Shown: positions 33,233 through 45,400 of the stretch, one piece after another
Position numbering within the stretch: position 1 is the stretch's first letter
How the letters are laid out: each line of letters begins with the position of its first letter
Position numbers and translations under genes: made by a program
Assembly (NCBI GenBank): GCA_030248135.1
Contig: JASANC010001907.1
Span: 1-64,000, forward strand
Direction of reading: 5' to 3'
DNA: 64,000 nucleotides
Origin: Theristus sp. LFF4_11
Lineage: Eukaryota > Nematoda > Chromadorea > Monhysterida > Xyalidae
Notes under the pieces: model-generated
What the model saw: the letters and a program-made list of their open reading frames with translations, nothing else
What the model was told of the DNA's origin: nothing
Database searches by the model: none

Positions 33233-34349
33233 CTTTTCTTGTCGTCTGACGCATGTGTGTGATTTACATTGTGTTGGTTTGCATTACATTTTGCAGTTGA
33301 ATATTTATCTGTGCATTATCGGTGACCCATTCCAGTGATTTGATTGACTTATTGAGTTCGTGTCATATTCCTTTTGCATTTTTCTTGCTCGACCGTTGTT
33401 TTATCCAAATGGTTTGATTGAGTTAGTTCACATTCATTCTTTCTCTTGATTGTGGTGTGATATACTTTTTGAATTCGGGTGGTTTTCTGATGATATTACG
33501 GATTCCTGCAGTATCTTTACTGTCCAATGCTACGTTCGGCCGGTTCAAACGACTGTTTTTTTTGTATTTGTATCGCCATGCTTTACTTGTATTTTCACGT
33601 TTGATTGATTTGAAATTCACTTTTTGAACTTGTTTAGCTTTCTTGATATAATTTGCGTTTCAATGGCAAAAATTCTTGCGTTCCGTTCATCATAATCGAT
33701 ATCGGTTCATCTCAAGAAATAACGCTCAATTGGTCTTCCCAAAACAACCACTAAACCCTTTTAAAACAGCGTCTCCAAACTCCCTCTAAGCATCTCAACG
33801 GCAACGGGCGTCTGCTACAGCTCACGACATCCGCGACGGCTCCGCATCATACAGAACACAGCAGCTGATCAACGATTGTCCTCTGGGCCTCAGGACCCCT
33901 TGCACATTGCCTCACCTCTCACCCATAGATGCCACTGAACCGGTCAGTTTTCTTTTCGTAACACTTCAGCTTTGGTCACCACCAAAAACTTCGAAAACTA
34001 CGGGGCGACAATCGCCCAAAATCTTCGTAACTCTTTGTTCTTTGCTTTCGGTGCCTCTTGTCTCTGCAGCCAAGAAAACAACCAATGGCGCATGCACTGG
34101 GGACGACAACCACATGTACACAGAGGTCTATCCGGCGCTGCGACCACAGATTGGCTGATATGAAGAAAGAAAAATGCACCGATAAACCAAGAAGATTGAA
34201 GGCTGTATTCCTGATCATTATGCAAACCGAAAACAACCTTCATTGTATCTTCTTTTCGCATTTTGTGTGCGTGATAACCATAGCCTTATTTGTTATGGCT
34301 TTATATTGCATCCATCAACCATTTTCAATGCTGATCTGAATAAACGCAA
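33233..34349 (+). other. LINE 3' untranslated region
   Basis: This runs from the stop codon to the junction with family A. No long ORF continues the polyprotein. An AATAAA motif sits about 10 bp before the end, and there is no long poly(A) tail. It is presumably the RNA segment recognised by the reverse transcriptase. Confidence 0.7.
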
Positions 34350-34649
34350 AAATAACACGGAAACAAGTTCAACAACAAACCGGTGTGATCATGCTGACGA
34401 CACGAGGCGAAACAGCAACGAGCAACCAACGAAGTTACGCTTGCAGTGGCAGACAGTGCAATTTCGACCTTTCGAGATCCTGAAAAACGATGCGTAAATA
34501 AATGTGAGTTCTCTGCTTCTATCTCACCTTAGCGACATCGGAATTTGTTGAACTAGCCTTTGCGACGCTCAAGTACTTCAATGCGCGAGTCGATCATCAC
34601 TCACCAAGGCTGAAAACAGTCGATAAATCAATCCAGAATACCACCTGCA

Positions 34650-36228
34650 CAGTACCGTGGGCCCAAAACAATTTTCGAAGGGGGTGGGGGGTATGGTGCC
34701 GTGGGGGGGGGGTGCCGACCAAAAAGTGAGGGGGGGGGGTCCAACCTATGGTAACGTGGGACCCCCCCCCCCAGGGGGGGGTGCATTTTTTCAATTTTCT
34801 GTGGGGGGGTCCACCCCCCCACCTAGGGTTAGGGGCTTTGAAAAAAAAAATTTTTATTTTTTTTTCGTTTAAAAAAAAAATTTGGATTTTTTTTTCAAAC
34901 TTAAAAAAAAATTTGAAAAATTTTTCTTCTACTTTGCTCTGAAAATTCGATTTATGGCATAATTTTTTGAAAGTTCAAACCAAATTTTCTTCCCAACTTC
35001 TTTGTGTGCTTAGGTACATGTCATTATTTGGTCATTTTGACCGACGTACTCCATGTTTTTCGATTTGGATGACTTCTAGAGACAATTTTTAGCGTTGAAA
35101 TTACTTGAAATATCGTTTCAGAAATCGTTTTCTTGCAACTTAGAACATGTTTTTTCAGTCGGTAGGCCATGAGATGAACATGATATTTTGTTGATTGGCT
35201 GGCGTATGTTATAGGTCTACAATGGAGTTGTGCGATATATTGTTAAACAATTGGAGCGGAGATGTTGGTTAATACCACATCACACGACCGTTTTTCAGAT
35301 ACCGATAACATGGCCACATGTTAAAACTTGCGTGCTGAGCTAAACTAACGTGTTAAACTTGCGTCTGTCAGTTGCCCGCAACGTGATCGCGAAATCATGG
35401 TACGTGTTTTCGATACGATGATTTGAAGAGTGGGCTCTCGCCATGTGGCAGATAGCATAGCTGGTTGAACCTGAAAGTAAGTGTCTTGGGGGGGGGGGGG
35501 CGACCGGGTCGACAGGGGTTGTCGACTTAGCTACAGCAAACAGGAATTTTTGAACACAGTCAAATTTTGGTAATTTTCTAAAGAGGAACAACTAAGAACG
35601 GTTCAATATTCAAGTACACGTCGAAAATTGTCCTGTTTTACTGTTGAAAATGCAACTTTCCCTCTATGAAATGGACATAATTTCAATAAAACACGATTTT
35701 CGCTCTTATAGTTTTCCGGATCGTTCTGAAAATAGTCTAGATGAACTCAGCTCGACGAGACGCTTCGAACAAACCTAACTTGTAAAAAAATTAAAAAAAA
35801 AATTTTTTTTTTAATTAAAAAAAAAAATCCGGATTTTTTCCCCCTAACCCTACCCCCACCCCCCATGATAATTTTTCGCTTAAATTTTGAAGGAAAAACG
35901 CTAAATTTTGCTGCAAAATCGTTGAAATTACAATGAAGATGGTCAAGTTATCACATATTCAGCTAATATTATGGACTTTATAGACAAAAAATCATGATTT
36001 TCGAAAAAATTTTTAGGGTGTACGGAAAATTTTGAGGGGGGGGTCTCCGCCAGACAAAATTTCATGGGGGGTGTGGGGGGGGTGTCGGCCAAATTTTCGA
36101 GGGGGGGGTCCGATGGGGGGGGGGGGGTGCCCGGTTTTAGGGGGGTGGCACGGTGCCCCCCCCCACCCGCCGGGCTCCGGTGCTCTGGGGGGTGTACCCC
36201 CCCCCACCCCCCCTCGCCCACGGTACTG
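34650..36228. mobile_element. Family B G-tract element, copy 4, with nested family C
   Basis: Ends CAGTACCGTGGGC and GCCCACGGTACTG carry an exact 8-bp duplication CACCTGCA (34642-34649 and 36229-36236). It is inserted in family A copy 3 and is itself split by family C at 34824-35852. Confidence 0.9.
34824..35852. mobile_element. Family C element, copy 2 (inverted)
   Basis: The 1029-bp copy has TAGGGTTAGGGG and CCCCTAACCCTA ends and an exact 8-bp duplication CCCCCACC (34816-34823 and 35853-35860). It lies in the opposite orientation to the copies at 24002 and 37668. Confidence 0.9.
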
Positions 36229-36849
36229 CACCTGCAGCGTTGAAGACTAAGTGACAAGGTAAAGTCAAAGAAAATTTTTGTTGAACTTTCGAAAAATTAT
36301 GCCAAAAACGGCATTTTCAGGGCACATTAAAGAAAAAATTTCAAAAATTTTAAAAAAAATAAAAAAAATGCTCATTTTTTTAACTTTTTTTTTAAAAATT
36401 AAAAAAAAATTTTTTTTTGACCCTTACATCTCTAGCCGGCCCCCCCAAAAAAATTTCGAATCTATCTCTATCAAACAGGTTTTTTCGGCTCAGCTATTAT
36501 CTATCTAAAAAAAAATTCTCAGCCAGCTATCTATCTGAAAATTTTTGTCTTCGAAGACATAAAATGAGTCAATTTTTGACCAAACTTGACCATTTTTGCT
36601 CGTAATTCTTGAAAATTTCGCTAATTTTAGGTAAAATACGCGTTTATACTTAATTTTTAGTGTATTTTTAGCATTATTTTGCTGTTTTTATAGCTTTTTA
36701 ACGTTTTAGCTATCTATCTATCAAATTTCAAAATTTTGACCGCCTCCCCCCAAAGTCACATGCCCCCCCCGCGGCCCCCGCAAAATTTTCCAGCGATCTA
36801 TCTATCTAGAAAATTTGCTCCAGCTATCTATATCGCCCCCCCCCCCAAC

Positions 36850-37540
36850 TAGGGTTGTTAAAAAAAAACAAAAATCGTCATTTTTGTTTTTTTTTTAATT
36901 TTTTTTTTTAATTTCAAAAATCAAAGTTGTGCTAAATCAATCAGGGAGTCCGAAGAACCACATATGATATGCAAGCGCCTCCCGAATGACTCCCATATGA
37001 CGGAACTTTGCAAATTTTGTTTTGGTGACCTCAATTACCCCTTTTCCAAACCGTCACCATGCCTCTTCTTGTGTTTTGACCTCCAAAACGTCACTAATTG
37101 TCCCCAGCTAAACTAATGCTAAAGTGAAGACCAACATACCGCCTTGAAATTCGATCAATTCTTCTGATGGTGTCGCGACGACACGACACGAAGCAGCAAC
37201 CAGACAACGTAGCGCTTGCAAACGGAGCATCGAGCACAATCGGACGCTCTGAGAGGCGAATCGTCACCTTATCTGCATCGGAAATGATAGGCCAAGGGAA
37301 GCTTTGGGACGCTCAAAAACTTCATCGCAGATGTTGTCGTAGCCTAAAATCAGTCGGTAAAACGGCCCAAAATCGACTGCTAAAGGTTTTACGAGGTATG
37401 ATCAAAGAAAATTTTTGTTGAACTTTCGAAAAATTTTGCCAAATTTGAGGTTTTTCGAATTAAAAAAAAAATCGGCATTTTTGTTTTTTTTTAATCACTT
37501 TTTTTAAAAAAAAAATTTTCATTTTTGTTTAACAACCCTA
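36850..37540. mobile_element. hAT-like element (TAGGGTTGTTA ends), single copy
   Basis: This uninterrupted 691-bp copy has an exact 8-bp duplication CCCCCAAC (36842-36849 and 37541-37548). It matches the two copies at 22405 and 22795. Confidence 0.92.
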
Positions 37541-37667
37541 CCCCCAACCCGTCGGCTCTGGAACAACTATGCTGAGAATTGTTTTTTAGATAGATAATAG
37601 CTGAGCCGAAAAAACCTCTCTGATAGAGATAGATTCGAAAATTTTTGGGGGGGGCGGCCCACCAGGC

Positions 37668-39220
37668 TAGGGTTAGGGGGAAAAAAAATCCGGATTTTTT
37701 TTTAAATTAAAAAAAAATTTTTTTTTTTAAATTTTTTTAACAAGTTAGGTTTGTTCGAAGCGTCTCGTCGAGCTGAGTTAATCTAGACTATTTTCAGAAC
37801 GATCCGGAAAACTATAAGAGCGAAAATCGTGTTTTATTGAAATTATGTCCATTTCATAGAGGGAAAGTTGCATTTTCAACAGTAAAACAGGACCATTTTC
37901 GACGTGTACTTGAATATTGAACCGTTCTTACACAGGGAACTCAAAGTGTATGATACAGGAGATGTCACTTAGATGTGTTTAATGTAATGCTCATCCGGCA
38001 GTCATTTTAGCAAACATAAACAACTGAAATAGCCTGAAGATGTACATCGGGCAGTAAATCACCTCGTGTCAGCACTCACATTAACCGCACAGAAATTTCA
38101 CGGCACAGTTGTGAAATTTCACATCTGCGATACGTTAACATCATAATTGTCTGTAAATGCCATAAATATCTGACGGTTAACTTCACGTCGCACATAAACG
38201 GCGTTAGCAAGATGTGTCATAAATCTGCGGCAGATCAATGGGCTTATTGTGCGGTTTGAGCGCATTAGACACATACAGACACATCACACATAATATTAAC
38301 CAAAATAATGAGCACAAGCATCATCAGTGAAAACAACTGTTAATGTGACATACATCTGCAAAGCCACATTAACAATTTGGCACATTTACAGAAGATCTAA
38401 GTGACATCTCCTGTATCATACACTTTGAGTTTCCTGTGTTAGTTGTTCCTCTTTAGAAAATTACCAAAATTTGACTGTGTTCAAAAATTCCTGTTTGCTG
38501 TAGCTAAGTCGGCAACCCCTGTCGACCCGGTCGCCCCCCCCCCCCAAGACACTTACTTTCAGGTTCAACCAGCTATGCTATCTGCCACATGGCGAGAGCC
38601 CACTCTTCAAATCATCGTATCGAAAACACGTACCATGATTTCGCGATCACGTTGCGGGCAACTGACAGACGCAAGTTTAACACGTTAGTTTAGCTCAGCA
38701 CGCAAGTTTTAACATTTGGCCATGTTATCGGGTATCTGAAAAACGGTCGTGTGATGTGGTATTAACCAACATCTCCGCTCCAATTGTTTAACAATATATC
38801 GCACAACTCCATTGTAGACCTATAACATACGCCAATCAACAAAATATCATGTTCATCTCATGGCCCACCGACTGAAAAAACATGTTCTAAGTTGCAAGAA
38901 AACGATTTCTGAAACGATATTTCAATTCAGTTAAGTCATTTCAACGCTAAAAATTGACTCTAGAAGTCATCCAAATCGAAAAACATGGAGTACGTCGGTC
39001 AAAATGACCAAATAATGACATGTACCTAAGCACACAAAGAAGTTGGGAAGAAAATTTGGTTTGAACTTTCAAAAAATTATGCCATAAATCGAATTTTCAG
39101 AGCAAAGTAGAAGAAAAATTTTTCAAATTTTTTTTAAGTTTGAAAAAAAAATCCAAATTTTTAAAAAAAACGAAAAAAAAATAAAAAAAAAAAAATTTTT
39201 TTTCAAAGCCTTTAACCCTA
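37668..39220. mobile_element. Family C element, copy 3, with nested Harbinger-type MITE
   Basis: The TAGGGTTAGGGG left end and TTTAACCCTA right end are flanked by CACCAGGC and CACCAGCC (7 of 8 match). Removing the 508-bp insertion restores about 1.04 kb. Confidence 0.88.
37931..38438. mobile_element. 508-bp PIF/Harbinger-type MITE, TTA target
   Basis: Terminal inverted repeats of about 44 bp start CACAGGGAACTCAAAGTG (right end CACAGGAAACTC) and differ at one position. A TTA trinucleotide is duplicated at 37928-37930 and 38439-38441; the empty site is present in the other family C copies, which read GTTCTTAGTTG. The 3-bp TTA target is typical of PIF/Harbinger. It is non-coding. Confidence 0.92.
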
Positions 39221-39412
39221 CACCAGCCCCCCCTAGAACTACTATGATTTTGAACAATGGAAAACGCATTTTTTTTTGTGCGTGGAAATGGAATGGAATG
39301 GAAAACAATGGAAAACTTTAGTGCGCGATTTTTAGGTGTCGTCTCGTTTTTGGCATTTTACCTATTTAGGTCAAGGTGTGTGTAAAACAACGTTGGCCAA
39401 CAAAACAAAACG

Positions 39413-42400
39413 ATGCCAAGTGCGAAGCGGAGCAAACGGGCCAAGAGCAAAAGCGAGACGCCGAGTAGCGTCGTCGGCAGCACCACCAGCGCTGGATCGG
39501 TGAAAAAGGACAGAAAACACGAAGGAGAACTGAAAGAAAAAGCAAAAGAGCTGGACGACGACCATTGGTTCGTCAGCAAAATCATTGCCAGGCGCAGGGC
39601 ACCGAGTGGCGGCAACGGCTTTGAGTATCTCGTGAAATGGGAGGGCAACTATCAGTGAGTTTTTCAATTATTTCAGTCTTGCTTGATTATTGAGGAGATT
39701 TGTTGGGCAGTCTGATGTTTTGAGGTTCGTTGTTTGTTGTGGTTCCTTCTGATGTTCTTGTCCTTTTTTATTTTTAATAACAAGCGAGTGTTCATTGGTT
39801 ATCTTGACCAATATAACCACTAAATATTTTAAACGATTATCAAAATCGGCTGACAAGACAAACAGCAGCCGGGCGAGCCAGAATTTTACCATCCGATTGG
39901 AATGTTGAAAACATTTTATTTGTTTCCAGAAACACCTGGGAGCCGGAGCATCATCTCAGCTCGTGTCATTCGCTGGTGGACGATTTTCAAAAATCGCTGA
40001 AAGCGAAAGAGGCGTTGATCAAGGCGACGACGTCGGCGGCAGCGAAAAAGACGAACAAACCGAAATTACGCTGGGCGAACAGGAAAGAGTTAAAACGAAA
40101 ACGAGAAATGCAGGCGCTCTTGCAGACGTCTGTTTCCGGTTGGTGTGCCGAATTGTGGATCATGTTTGTTTTCCTAATTCTTGTTGGTCGTCTGTCGAAT
40201 TTCTTCACTCCTCGTCTTTTCTTTGATCATCACCTTATTTGTGTGAATAATTGCGCTAATGAGGGCGCCCCAATTTAGAAACCAATCAATTAGAGATCGG
40301 CTGAAAAAGAGACTTCTGGTTGACAAATTTATTTCCGATTCAGCCGGTAACGTTAGTGTCGTTTCGAAGTCGAAGAAATCAAAATCGAAAAAGTCAACGA
40401 CCCCCGCGACGATGTTGTCGAGAAGAGCGAGGAGACGACATCGCGTCCCGCCTAAACGACTCTCACCTGGGCCTGTTGAAACCACTGAGAATGTCATGGG
40501 TACGGTGTTTTGAAAGTTTATCGAAGCTATGATGATAATGTCGAATTCTTCTTTCTTTGAGTGCGCATTTAGTCATTGTATGCTCACTGTTTTGTTGGAC
40601 GCTCACAAACAAGCAGAACGCGTTGATGCAATATCGTATGGGTGTGGTGCGGTGCCGGTTTGTTTTGTGACTGTACAACATTGCATCACTGTGTTACGAT
40701 AATCGAATGACTTATCTTTCGGTCAGAACTAGTTGTTTTGATCCAATCAAGCAGACAGTCATGTGTGATTTGTGCTGAGCTTTTCTCGTTGTGGCGCTGA
40801 TAGTGACGTGTGACTGATCTGATTGATGTCAATGCCACGGTGGCTGGCACCAGTAGATGCTGCCTGTCTAGTCAGTGTTTGATGTTTTCGTCATTAAGTT
40901 TCGAAACTGGCTAATTTTGCATTTGAATTTTATTGTTATTTTTTGTCTGACTCGTTCAGGAATATCCGTGAGTCGCAAACGAAAACGCTCGCAAATCAGC
41001 GCTGATCGGAACACGGCTGGCACCGACGAAACGCTACGCGATTATGCCGACGGCAAAGTGTCCGAGGCAACGGTCGGGTTGTTGTTTTTTGTGTTTTTTA
41101 CAATGACCTGTTGCACTAGCACTAGCTTAATTGCACTGAAGTGCATTGGCAAATGAAAAACACAAGATCTACTGACCAGACCAACGAACTCAAAAAAACC
41201 CTGAAAACGAAACGCAAAAAACAATTTCTTTTTGTACAAAGGCTGTTTCCCAGTTTAAAGTTACAGTCGTCAATTTAAGTGGATTTCTTGCAGGCCTGCA
41301 AACGATTGAACTGCTCCGTGAGCGATTTGCCCGGTATCATGGCGGAGTTTCACCATCGCAAACAGCCGAAACAAGAGAAAGCAGCGGGTGACTCGGTTGA
41401 GATGTCGCCTGAATTGTTACCGCAGTCGTCGATTCTCGAGGATCTGGCTAATGAAGCGACTAGTAGCAGAACGACGGCAGAAGCAGAGCAGAAGGTAAAT
41501 ACTTGGAGGTTGTTTTCGCTATGATTCGTTGAATTGTATTGTTTCTGCATGAATGACGACGACTTTGGCGCATCGGTGGAATAATAGTATTCGATGTGTT
41601 TTTGACTGTCAATCGTGAGAGAGAAAGTCGGGTCGTTAGTTTTGGGTTTTGTTCAACAAAGAAGGTTACATCACTCTGCTAACACCAACAATGGCAATTT
41701 TTGACGTTGGCAGATCCCAATGCCAATTTGTGGCTTGAAAAAAACATTTTTATCACTCTTTTTCGTGCCAGGAACCCTCGAAGACGCGTGACGTGAACCG
41801 GCCGAAGCCAACCAAGTTGATCGTTAACCTCGGCGCGGCACAGCCGACGCATGCGAATGTTTTGGCGCTGACATTTCCGTGGCCTCAGTCGGAGATCGTT
41901 GCTGCCGCTGAGACGCCGGAGTTTTGGACAGACTGCAGTCATTCGCATCCGCTTTGTGAGTGTTTTTTTGTGCTTTATCGCTATGGCTGTTTGGATTGTA
42001 ACCCGCCCCCTTTCCTGGAACTGAACCTGTAAAGCCGAAAGCACAACTCTTATGGTTTAGTAGGGGTGTTATTTTTTACGACAAAGTGTCCCGTCGGCGC
42101 CAGAGGAGGACAACCTCTGATTGCTCATAGTTTAGCTTCAGTAAGACTTTATGCTTGCACGCTTTTCAGGCGGGCACGCGATTGTGATGAAGCAGATCGC
42201 ACGGAATGAAATACCGGTGACTGAGTTTTTTGTTTTTTTTTGGTTTTTTTGTGTGGACACAATTTACGTGTCTGTTTAAAATTATTCGTTCGGATTAAAA
42301 GACCCATTTCGTTAGCAATTTGCACTTTTTTCAGAGCTACCGCTACATCAATCGCATCAACGCCGATCAGGCAGATGATGTCGCTGGTGAAATTGATTTA

Positions 42401-45400
42401 CCGAAGATGTTGATTGATTGGATACAGCGGCAGTATCCGCTCCCCGTTGATTACCCAACGGATAGTCAGGTTTGTTGAGTGGTTTTTTAACTTTCTTTTA
42501 AATTGCGTTCAAGCGTCACTGTTGGGTCTGTGCGTTCAGCGCTAACCAATTCATTCCACGCAGTTGGATGCTGAACCAAATTATAGCGTGTTATTATGGC
42601 GGTTCCGTTTGGCGTGTGGTTGTGTTGGGACAACGCAAAAAAATCACAAATCTCAAACAAAGTAATCAAATCAGTAAATAAAGTTGTCAGGAAATTATTG
42701 TTTTGTCATCGTTTTGGCGTTTTACTTCACAACGGTAAAACGGCGCATTCATGAAGCACACTAGCATAAAACATAGCCACGAGTCACAAGATCACTGCGT
42801 CATGAATGGCGCGCCATTCAGTTTCTTAATCGATCACACCCACGTCCCACTTGTCCCAGATCATCCATTGCGCGCGCGTGTGGACGCTACTGGAGCAACA
42901 CGAGCTGAACGTCTACGAAGCGGCGGCGTCCTGTCTCGTGCCGGAGGAGCAACTGCGACGGACGCTGCAGGCGCGACAAAAGCAGCACAAGGCGGCACTG
43001 CGCACGCCGTTGACGCCGCAGTTCAGGTGGAGCGACTTTTGAGAGAATACAAGAAGTTCGCTGTTTGTGGTTTCGCCAGGTAGACGCATACTGCGGTGCC
43101 CCCTGGCTCGTCAGTGCGACGGACACCAGGCAGAACTGCCGAAGGTGTTTTAACCACAGACAGATCTTATAGTCTGGGCAAAAGTTTTTTTTGTTGTTGT
43201 TGAAGGGTTTCAAGCTTTGAAGAGAACTGCTGAATGTCAGCCGATTTTTTGCGTACAACCGTCGATTTGACTCCTGTTTTTCTGTTCAGACCTCTACCCA
43301 GCAAGGCGCCCGTTCCGGAGTACGCAACGAAACTGAAAGAAACACCAAAACAGCAGGACACATCGAAAGCAGAGAAAAGTGGCAGCGCAAATGAGAGCGA
43401 CACCAAGGAAACCAAGAAAGAATCGTCGAAACAAAATAAAACACCAGGTCAACACGAGAAACGGAAGACACAAATCGAGCAACTGAAGCAACAGAAACGA
43501 ACGCGAAGCATCAGTCAACCGAGGGCGGAGCAACGCCAACAAAAACACACCGATCAATCGACTGACAGCGCAAAGAGCGCACAGAAACTGTTGGAGACCG
43601 CTGCGAAAACAAAGTCGAAAACGGTGAAATTGACGACGAAAGCATCGAGCAGCAGCAGTAGTGCTAGTAAACAGCAAAAAACGAGTCAGCACAAGATTTT
43701 GGCCGCTAAGAAACCGGTGCAGTTGGTGTTGCCGCCAGGCTCGCCGGTGAATATTGGATCGAAGTTGGCAAAAAGTGGGTTTGCGAACGTGGCTTTCTGG
43801 TTTCGTTGGATTGCTGCGAGTTTGCTGATAAACTGTGTGCAGTTCCCGTGTATTTCGGCTTGGAAGCGTGCGTTCTTTGGTGAAGATAATCTGCCCCATC
43901 AGATAATAAAGAAACATTCTATCTGCCTCATCTCATCCAGGAACTTTGTTGGTAAACCAGAACTTTTTCTAGCATTGTAGCGTTCAAAAAAGCTTAAGAG
44001 AAATACTTAAGAGAAACATTTTATGACAACCTCGAGTGAGATTCGAACTCACGTTTCAGGCATTCCGGAGCAGTGTCTTAGACCACTTGACCACCGGTCG
44101 GTCCTCATACGTCACCTCTCTCTTGGTGCTCTGATCCCAAAACGAAAAAATGCTAAAAAACATTTGTTTTCAGATGCGTCTGGCGCCATTATTGATTCGC
44201 TGGACAACACCGTGGTCGTGGTCAGCTCAATTGATGAGACGCCGTCGTCATCTGCGTCGCAGTCCCCGAATGAGCGAAGTATGAATGAATTTCATCTTTA
44301 AAATTTTAATTTTAAAAGATTGGGTTGTAAAAATGTGGTCTGCTACGTACGAGCTTGTTTCTTGCATTTCAAGCAACCACTTTCCGTGTCATTTTGCCAC
44401 GCAAAGAGACACGCACACTCATGAAATCCAGCCGCTGATTGGGTGTGTTGCTGATTGGTGGTGCAGATTTGCGATACCTCCATGATGCAACCAATTAGCG
44501 CGCATAGTTGATGATACATACCTTTTTTACTTATCTTCGCCTTTTTGCAATCAAGATAGCGCAAAAAATGTGTGGCAGTGTGAAAATTTAGAAGCTCGCA
44601 CTTTGAGCGTTTGAATATGTCTATCCTAATTGCTGATTGGCAAATCAAAGCAGCAGGCAGTCAGCTAGATGCGTATAACGTAAGCAAAAAAAAACTTTTT
44701 ATTTTCTCTATCAAATAGTGAATTTCAACCCTCAACCATCAATCAAATATGACAGAACCAACCAACAGTAACCACTGTTCTCCTTGCAGAGTCGCGCGCG
44801 GCCATCTCGAGCGACGACGACGACATGCGCAAGGCGATAATCGAGTTCACCACTGCGAACTTCTCCCTGGATCAGCCGCAGTCGTCGTGCGTCGCGTCAT
44901 CCTCCTCCTCGCACTTGCCGCCGCTCGCACCCGGCGGCACACCGCGAAAACTCACGCATCGTCTCCTATTGCGCCACAAACAGGACCTCGAACGGCAACA
45001 ACAACAGGAGCAACAGGAACATGAGAGCGAACAACGGCAACACCAGCAACAGCAGCAAACGCCCGAGACGAAATCGTCCTCAGCGACCGTATCGTCTCCC
45101 GAAAAAGCGGCGAAACGCTTGCACCACAAAAAGAAGGACAGCGCCAGTCCGAGCAAGAAAGCGCCGTCGACGACGACGACGCCGAAAAAGTCGTCGACAC
45201 GCAAGATCGTCCAGAAGATCTACACACGCCGCAGTCAGACGCCCGGTCGCGGCCCGTCCTCCGTGAGCCCGCCGCCCGCCGCCGCCAAAAGTGCGCCCGC
45301 ACCGCTGGCGAAAACGCGCGCCGAATGGTCGGTGCTGTTGTCGGAGCAGCTGTTGACGGAGATTGAGACTGACAAGCAGCCGATACACGCGGAGACGAAG

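Larger units (their letters stand above)
27289..34349 (+). mobile_element. Full-length NeSL/R2-like LINE (non-LTR retrotransposon)
   Basis: The boundaries come from comparing the interrupted family A copy with its two intact relatives: the host reads CAATTCACCT before and AAATAACA after the insertion. The element is about 7.06 kb, with a leader of about 106 bp, one 1945-codon ORF and a 3' region of about 1.1 kb ending TGAATAAACGCAAAAA. A restriction-like endonuclease downstream of the reverse transcriptase places it with early-branching LINEs (R2, NeSL, Utopia and relatives). The Ulp1-like protease points to NeSL-type elements. No clear target-site duplication is seen. The uninterrupted ORF suggests a recent insertion. 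Confidence 0.92.
27048..36434. mobile_element. Family A element, copy 3, host of the LINE and a family B copy
   Basis: The left end TAAAGATGTCAAG and right end TTACATCTCTA match family A. Flanking octamers GGCGGCCC and GCCGGCCC agree at 7 of 8 bases. The element is cut at 27288/34350 by the LINE and at 34650-36228 by family B; the remaining pieces line up with the copies at 5043 and 16326. Confidence 0.8.
27017..39246. mobile_element. Family E foldback-like element, heavily interrupted
   Basis: Left end CATAGTTGTTCTAGGGG at 27017 and right end CCCCTAGAACTACTATG at 39246 are inverted. Their inner arms also match in inverted orientation, for example CGAATCTATCTCTATC near 36457 against its complement near 37625. 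The left arm is split by family A with the LINE, the centre by a hAT-like copy, and the right arm by family C. No target duplication is seen, so the outer limits are tentative. Confidence 0.5.

Noticed and set aside
43234..43980. Single 248-codon gene
   Set aside because: It is exon 10 of the chromodomain gene read through into its intron; phase and acceptor at 43290 support the exon.
44028..44102. Functional tRNA gene
   Set aside because: The T-arm and A/B-box-like motifs are good, but acceptor and anticodon stems do not form.
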